Source: Rhodococcus globerulus NBRC 14531
GTDB lineage: Bacteria; Actinomycetota; Actinomycetes; Mycobacteriales; Mycobacteriaceae
Direction: 5' to 3'
NCBI RefSeq assembly: GCF_001894805.1
Contig: NZ_BCWX01000003.1
Location: 372,001 to 436,000, forward strand
DNA length: 64,000 nucleotides
Of the stretch, positions 59,695 to 64,000 are shown in pieces. The position numbers and the translations under genes are program-made. The first letter of the stretch is position 1, and each line of letters starts with the position of its first letter. Under the pieces are notes generated by a model. The model worked only from the letters and a program-made list of their open reading frames with translations. It had not been told where the DNA came from and made no database searches.

Positions 59695-62121
59695 ATGCCA
59701 GCATTCTTCGGGCCCGAGGGTCCCGGTCGCATCGACCTTTCCCGGCTCATGAGCAGGGCCACCCAGCAACTCATGGCTGAGGCTGCTCGCGCAGCGTCTG
59801 CTCGCGGTGATTCGGATCTCGATGCACTGCACGTTCTCCGCGTCATGGCGGAGCAGGACCCGGTCCGCACGCTCATGCAGCGCGCCGGGGCCGACCCGAA
59901 AGCCGTGGTCGAGGCAATCGACCAGCGGCTCCCACAAGGTCGTGAGCAGGGTGGCTTCACTGCGCCCGTGCTCAGTAGCGCCGTAAAAACAGCATTACTC
60001 GAGGCACATCAGTTGGCTCGGGCACTGGGATCGACCTACATCGACCCCGAACACCTCTTCATCGCGTTGGCCGGCGACATGGATCACGTTCCCGGTCGTC
60101 TGCTCGCTTCCGCCGGTGTGACGCCGGAGAAGTTGCAGAACGCCGTTCGGAATCCCAATGCGCCTGCCGAGGAAAGTGACTCCGACACTCCGATGCTCGA
60201 CAAGTTCGGGGTGGACCTCACCGATCGCGCCCGAAACGGCGGCGTCGATCCGGTGATCGGCCGCGCCGACGAGATCGAACAGACCATCGAGATTCTCTCG
60301 CGTCGCACCAAGAACAACCCTGTTCTGGTGGGCGAAGCCGGTGTCGGTAAGACCGCCATCGTGGAGGGTCTGGCTCAGCGCATCGTCGACGGTGAAGTAC
60401 CGGACTCGTTGGTGGGCAAGAGAATTGTCCAGCTCGAACTGTCCAGCATGGTCTCGGGCACTCGGTACCGCGGTGACTTCGAGGAACGCCTCACCAAGGT
60501 CATCGACGAGATCACCGCCAACAAGGACGAGCTGATCGTGTTCATCGACGAGATGCACACCATTGCAGGTGCCGGCGGCGGCGCCGAAGGTGCGATGGAT
60601 GCCGGAAACATCCTCAAGCCCAAGCTCGCTCGCGGTGAATTGCACATCGTCGGTGCCACCACGCTCGACGAATACCGCAAGCACATCGAGAAGGATCCGG
60701 CTCTCGAGCGTCGCTTCCAGCCTGTTCAGGTGGGGGAGCCGTCGATCGAGGACGCTATCGCGATCTTGAGTGGCTTGCGTAGTCGCTACGAGGATCACCA
60801 CAAGGTGCACTACACCGACGAGGCGATCACGGCTGCGGTGGAACTGTCGGCTCGCTACATCGGCGACAGGTTCTTGCCGGACAAGGCAATCGACTTGATC
60901 GACCAGGCCGGCGCCCGGCTTCGTTTGAAGACGGCCACCGTGGACACCGCCGCTCTGCAGCAACGTCTCGAGCAGCTCGAGAGCGACAAGGAGAAAGCCG
61001 TCGCCGACGAGTTGTACGAGAAGGCGTCGCAGCTGCGTGACGAGATCAACAATGTCACACAGCGTCTCGAAAAGGCGGGGACCCAGGCTCCCGTTGCGGA
61101 GGAAACACCGGACGTGACTGCGGAGCAGATTGCCGAAGTCGTCGCTCGCGCAACGGGTATCCCGGCCAGCCAGATGACTCAGGCAGAGAAGGATCGCCTG
61201 CGTCGGCTGGAAGAGGAACTGCACAGTCGGGTGGTCGGTCAGGACGATGCTGTGCGCGCAATTGCACGCGCAGTACGTCGCAGCCGTACCGGTATGAGCG
61301 ACCCGAATCGCCCCGTCGGTAGCTTCCTGTTCCTCGGACCCACCGGTGTCGGTAAGACAGAGCTCGCAAAAGCTTTGGCTGCCACACTCTTCGGTGACGA
61401 GAACAAGATGCTGCGCTTCGACATGAGTGAGTTCGGCGAGAGGCACACGGTCAGCAGGTTGGTCGGTGCACCTCCCGGATACGTCGGCTACGGCGAGGCC
61501 GGACAGCTCACGGAACAGGTGCGTCGTAACCCGTACTCGGTGATCCTGCTCGACGAGATCGAGAAGGCACACCCGGACGTGTTCAACACCTTGCTCCAAG
61601 TGCTCGACGACGGACGTCTGACCGACGGCCAGGGTCGCACGGTGGACTTCAAGAACACCGTCGTGATCATGACCAGCAACCTCGGCTCGGACATCATTTC
61701 GAGCAAGTCCGGTGGACTCGGCTTCATCACCGGTGACGCAGAGTCGGCTGAGAAGCCGCTGCGTGATCGTGTGATGGCCCGGCTGCGCGAGTCGATGCGA
61801 CCTGAGTTCCTCAACCGTATCGACGAGATCGTGATCTTCCGTAAGCTCGACACCGAGCAATTGCACCGGATCACGGACCTGCTGCTCGAGGACAGTCGTA
61901 AGCGGTTGCAGTCCAAGGGTATCGAGATCGAGTTCACAGCTGACGCCGTGGATTGGATTGCCGAGCACGGTCACCAGCCCGAGTTCGGGGCCCGGCCGCT
62001 TCGCCGCTCCATCCAGCGGGTTGTCGACGACAAGATCGCCGACATGCTGCTCGACGATCTCCTCGTAGAGGGCGGCAGCATCACCGTCGCGGTTGACGAG
62101 GGTGAGTTGGTGTTCAGCTAG
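59695..62121 (+). CDS. ClpC-family AAA+ unfoldase (stress-inducible)
   Basis: Cytosolic hexameric Clp/Hsp100 ATPase of 808 residues. N-terminal double Clp repeat (about 5-155) opens with atypical [19 protein letters not shown]-1: GEAGVGKT (213-220) and [10 protein letters not shown] short UVR-like middle segment ([18 protein letters not shown]) instead of the ClpB coiled coil. AAA-2: [28 protein letters not shown], and a GGLGF loop, the ClpP-docking LGF/IGF type. So it is ClpC-like rather than ClpB-like. AGGAGG at 59682-59687 is a strong ribosome site. A HAIR element and a SigH-type promoter suggest HspR repression and stress activation. Confidence 0.93.
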   Translation: MPAFFGPEGPGRIDLSRLMSRATQQLMAEAARAASARGDSDLDALHVLRVMAEQDPVRTLMQRAGADPKAVVEAIDQRLPQGREQGGFTAPVLSSAVKTALLEAHQLARALGSTYIDPEHLFIALAGDMDHVPGRLLASAGVTPEKLQNAVRNPNAPAEESDSDTPMLDKFGVDLTDRARNGGVDPVIGRADEIEQTIEILSRRTKNNPVLVGEAGVGKTAIVEGLAQRIVDGEVPDSLVGKRIVQLELSSMVSGTRYRGDFEERLTKVIDEITANKDELIVFIDEMHTIAGAGGGAEGAMDAGNILKPKLARGELHIVGATTLDEYRKHIEKDPALERRFQPVQVGEPSIEDAIAILSGLRSRYEDHHKVHYTDEAITAAVELSARYIGDRFLPDKAIDLIDQAGARLRLKTATVDTAALQQRLEQLESDKEKAVADELYEKASQLRDEINNVTQRLEKAGTQAPVAEETPDVTAEQIAEVVARATGIPASQMTQAEKDRLRRLEEELHSRVVGQDDAVRAIARAVRRSRTGMSDPNRPVGSFLFLGPTGVGKTELAKALAATLFGDENKMLRFDMSEFGERHTVSRLVGAPPGYVGYGEAGQLTEQVRRNPYSVILLDEIEKAHPDVFNTLLQVLDDGRLTDGQGRTVDFKNTVVIMTSNLGSDIISSKSGGLGFITGDAESAEKPLRDRVMARLRESMRPEFLNRIDEIVIFRKLDTEQLHRITDLLLEDSRKRLQSKGIEIEFTADAVDWIAEHGHQPEFGARPLRRSIQRVVDDKIADMLLDDLLVEGGSITVAVDEGELVFS

Positions 62122-63898
62122 GGCCTTCGCCCCCCGTGCGCCTTTCCGGTAGTGGACGCTACCGGAAAGGCGCACAGTCGTGTAGCGCCAAGAATCTCCG
62201 CTGCCAGCGCGTCGTTGTGCCGGAAGAACCCCGCATTGGTGCGCGGACGGGGGAAGGCCGCAGACCAGTTGTGGCCGGCAACCCAAGGTCCGACAGCGAA
62301 TCGACGGGGATGGACTGTGTTGTCGGCGCGGCAGATTCGCGACGTCCCGTCCACGGCCAGCTTTGCTGCGCTGTCAACGGTGGCCCGTAGTTCAACCGCC
62401 TCGCCGCGCCGGTGCAGGGAACGCAGCAGTGCGTCGCCGCTTGCACTGATGGAGGCAACGGGCAAGCGCGCTTCGATGAGGGTGCGCGTAGCCACGATGT
62501 CGGTATGGGACGCGCTGCGCGCGACAAACAATCCGTCTCCGGTCGACGGATCTATCTCGGTGGAGAAAACGGTGTCGGGGCCCAGGAACTGCACTATGCC
62601 TGCTTCATTGAGTGCCAGCAGTTGTTCGAGTCGCTCCGGCGGCGGACCACTGGCGATGAAGCTGAAGAAGGAATGCAGCCAGCCCTCGACGTCCTTGGCG
62701 ACAGATTCCGCCGGAATTCGGCCACGGCGCAACAACTCTCCAGGTCGATTCGGTCTTCCGCTTTCGGCACGGCGTTCTCGATCAATTCGTCCAGGCGCGG
62801 CGATCCCCAACTCAGTGAGGCAAATTCGGAGTCGAACTCTTCCCACGTGCCCACGGTCCGTTCCGGATGTGCAGAAAACAGTTCGTAATAGTGCGCGCCC
62901 GCCAGTTCCTTCGAGGCCAACGGCCAGATATCTTCGTGGAAGTTCAGTGGGCCATCGCCAGGCACCAGATCTGCGGTGAAGAACCTCGGTAGCGGCGGCC
63001 GAGCGTCTTCAATCGAGTACGAAATCTTGGAGTGGTAGGGAACTCCTCGACGTGATCCCGCGTACAGAAGTGGTTCCCTCCCTGACGGCGAGTACACGAG
63101 GTTGCCGTTGTCGGCTCGTTCGAAGACACCACCGCGACTCTCTGCCAGGAGCACCATCCAGTCGATGAACGCCAGCCCGAGGCCCGCGATCAGCACCGGG
63201 TCACCTTCGGCAATGACATCGGCGTCGAGGTCTGCGGTGTATCCGGGACCGACGTAGGTCAACCCGTGCTCGGCGGAGAAGTCGCTCAGTTGAATCTCCC
63301 GTGGGGCGGCCAACGCGTCCGGATGCCCCTGGGCCAGTAAGACAATCGTTGCTTCTATCACGTCACCGTTGTCGAGACGGACGAATTGCGAACCGTGTAC
63401 GTCGTCGATTTCGATCACCGATCGGCGACGAATCCGAACGACGACGTGCGGCGGTGCAGAGTCGACAGCCGACTGGAACACCCAGTGCAAATATCGGCTT
63501 TGCAAGGATCTCGACGCAAACGAGGTTGGTGCGACGGTCGGAATCTCGTCGGCAATTTCGGGAAATGAACCAAGTTCTTCAGTGTTCTCGGCGACCCATT
63601 CGGCCAGAGTTGGACCCGGCACGATCGGACCGTCGACGATTGTGGTGCTGTCGGTGAACATCGTGACGTCGGCGGTGGTGGAGTTCATCCACAGCAGAGG
63701 GGCCTGGCTGCCACGCCAGATACGTCCGGCGCCAGGTGGATACGGGTCGACCACGTGAATCTCGAGTGGCGTCGGGTCTGCGTTTACCGCTTCTTGCGCG
63801 AGGATGCGTTCGAGAACGCCGGTACCGCGCGGGCCGCCGCCGACGATCACGATGACTGCAGCATCGCCCACAGACGTACGGGGTCGGTCGGCGTCCAC
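62118..63898 (-). pseudogene. FAD/NAD(P)-binding protein broken by a frameshift
   Basis: N-terminal part (63898 to about 62740) reads VIVIVGGGPRGTGVLERIL, WRGSQAPLLWMNSTTADVTMF, LLAQGHPDALAAPRE and LIAGLGLAFIDWMVLLAE, typical of FAD-NAD(P)-binding proteins of PF13454 type. After KAEDRIDLE (near 62740) that frame degrades, while the next frame takes up ELLRRGRIPAESVAKDVEGWLHSF and continues through GIVQFLGPDT and FFRHNDALAAEILGA to 62118. Restoring one G near 62738-62742 joins them. Start taken at GTG 63898 behind GGAGG; frame stays open to the window edge. The stop lies beyond the shared terminator hairpin. Sequencing error cannot be excluded. Confidence 0.8.
62136..62175. terminator. Terminator hairpin after the Clp gene
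   Basis: GTGCGCCTTTCCGGTAG (62136-62152) / CTACCGGAAAGGCGCAC (62159-62175): a perfect 17-bp stem with a 6-nt loop, serving convergent genes. Confidence 0.9.
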
Positions 63899-64000
63899 AA
63901 ATCCTCCATCGGACCTGGCAGAAAGCACCCACACCTCGGTAGAGGGGGTTGCTGCGACGTCAGGGAGCCAGGACTCTCGATCGCTCGAAGATGGTGAGCC

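Noticed and set aside
59995..62286. Open frame of about 760 codons antisense to the Clp ATPase
   Set aside because: Leu/Val-rich shadow with no family pattern; it crosses a 17-bp terminator stem.

Overview
The window looks like chromosomal DNA of a high-GC actinobacterium, most likely Rhodococcus, in or near the R. erythropolis group. This is inferred from gene content and protein character, not from a search: a DesA-type acyl-ACP desaturase, an LCP protein with a long proline-rich cytoplasmic head, DUF6412 next to a second YidC, many TetR/MarR regulators, and a gamma-butyrolactone-receptor-like TetR protein. I see no phage, insertion sequence, integrase or CRISPR array. Long open frames lying antisense to real genes are codon-bias shadows and were left out.

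Layout. 1-6.5 kb: end of adenosine deaminase, NmrA-like protein, phoU with a PHO-box-like leader and a short tandem repeat, LCP ligase, dus, desaturase. 6.7-15.5 kb: LysR/MFS pair, DUF937, small membrane proteins, a TetR-controlled DUF4334 + alcohol dehydrogenase pair with two operators, PrsW-type protease. 15.6-18 kb: tRNA-Lys, MarR, GBL-receptor-like TetR, tRNA-Glu/Asp/Phe. 18-23 kb: orphan solute-binding lipoprotein, purine-type deaminase and NCS2 permease behind a leader with three inverted repeats. 23-30.4 kb: FtsW-like SEDS protein, TetR, degenerate SDR, VIT-type transporter, tandem USP, CYTH-CHAD protein, pseudouridine synthase. 30.5-36.9 kb: ureide locus (DUF6986, allantoicase, PuuE-type allantoinase; opposite strand: GntR regulator, NCS1 permease, hydantoin/allantoin racemase). 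37-40.4 kb: large LuxR-type ATPase and a hydrolase. 40.4-46.3 kb: DUF6412-YidC, SDR, ohrR-ohr-reductase operon, sthA. 46.2-56.1 kb: AraC, large LuxR, TipA-like MerR, a giant indolepyruvate oxidoreductase, and a second MerR gene broken by a stop codon. 56-64 kb: amidohydrolase, TMEM175-like channel, transglutaminase-like protein, a ClpC-type unfoldase with SigH-like and HAIR sites, and a frameshifted FAD/NAD(P)-binding protein.

How the genes work together. Purine nitrogen salvage recurs: adenosine deaminase, a guanine/8-oxoguanine-type deaminase with its permease, and a two-operon allantoin pathway with its own regulator. A second theme is oxidative and protein-stress defence (ohr/ohrR, sthA, USP, ClpC-type). 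A third is phosphate/polyphosphate (phoU, CYTH-CHAD). The most unusual items are two MerR genes that flank the indolepyruvate oxidoreductase and share an almost identical 21-bp promoter palindrome, one of them interrupted by TAA; the uncharacterised DUF6986 enzyme inside the ureide operon; and the triple-palindrome leader of the purine deaminase gene.
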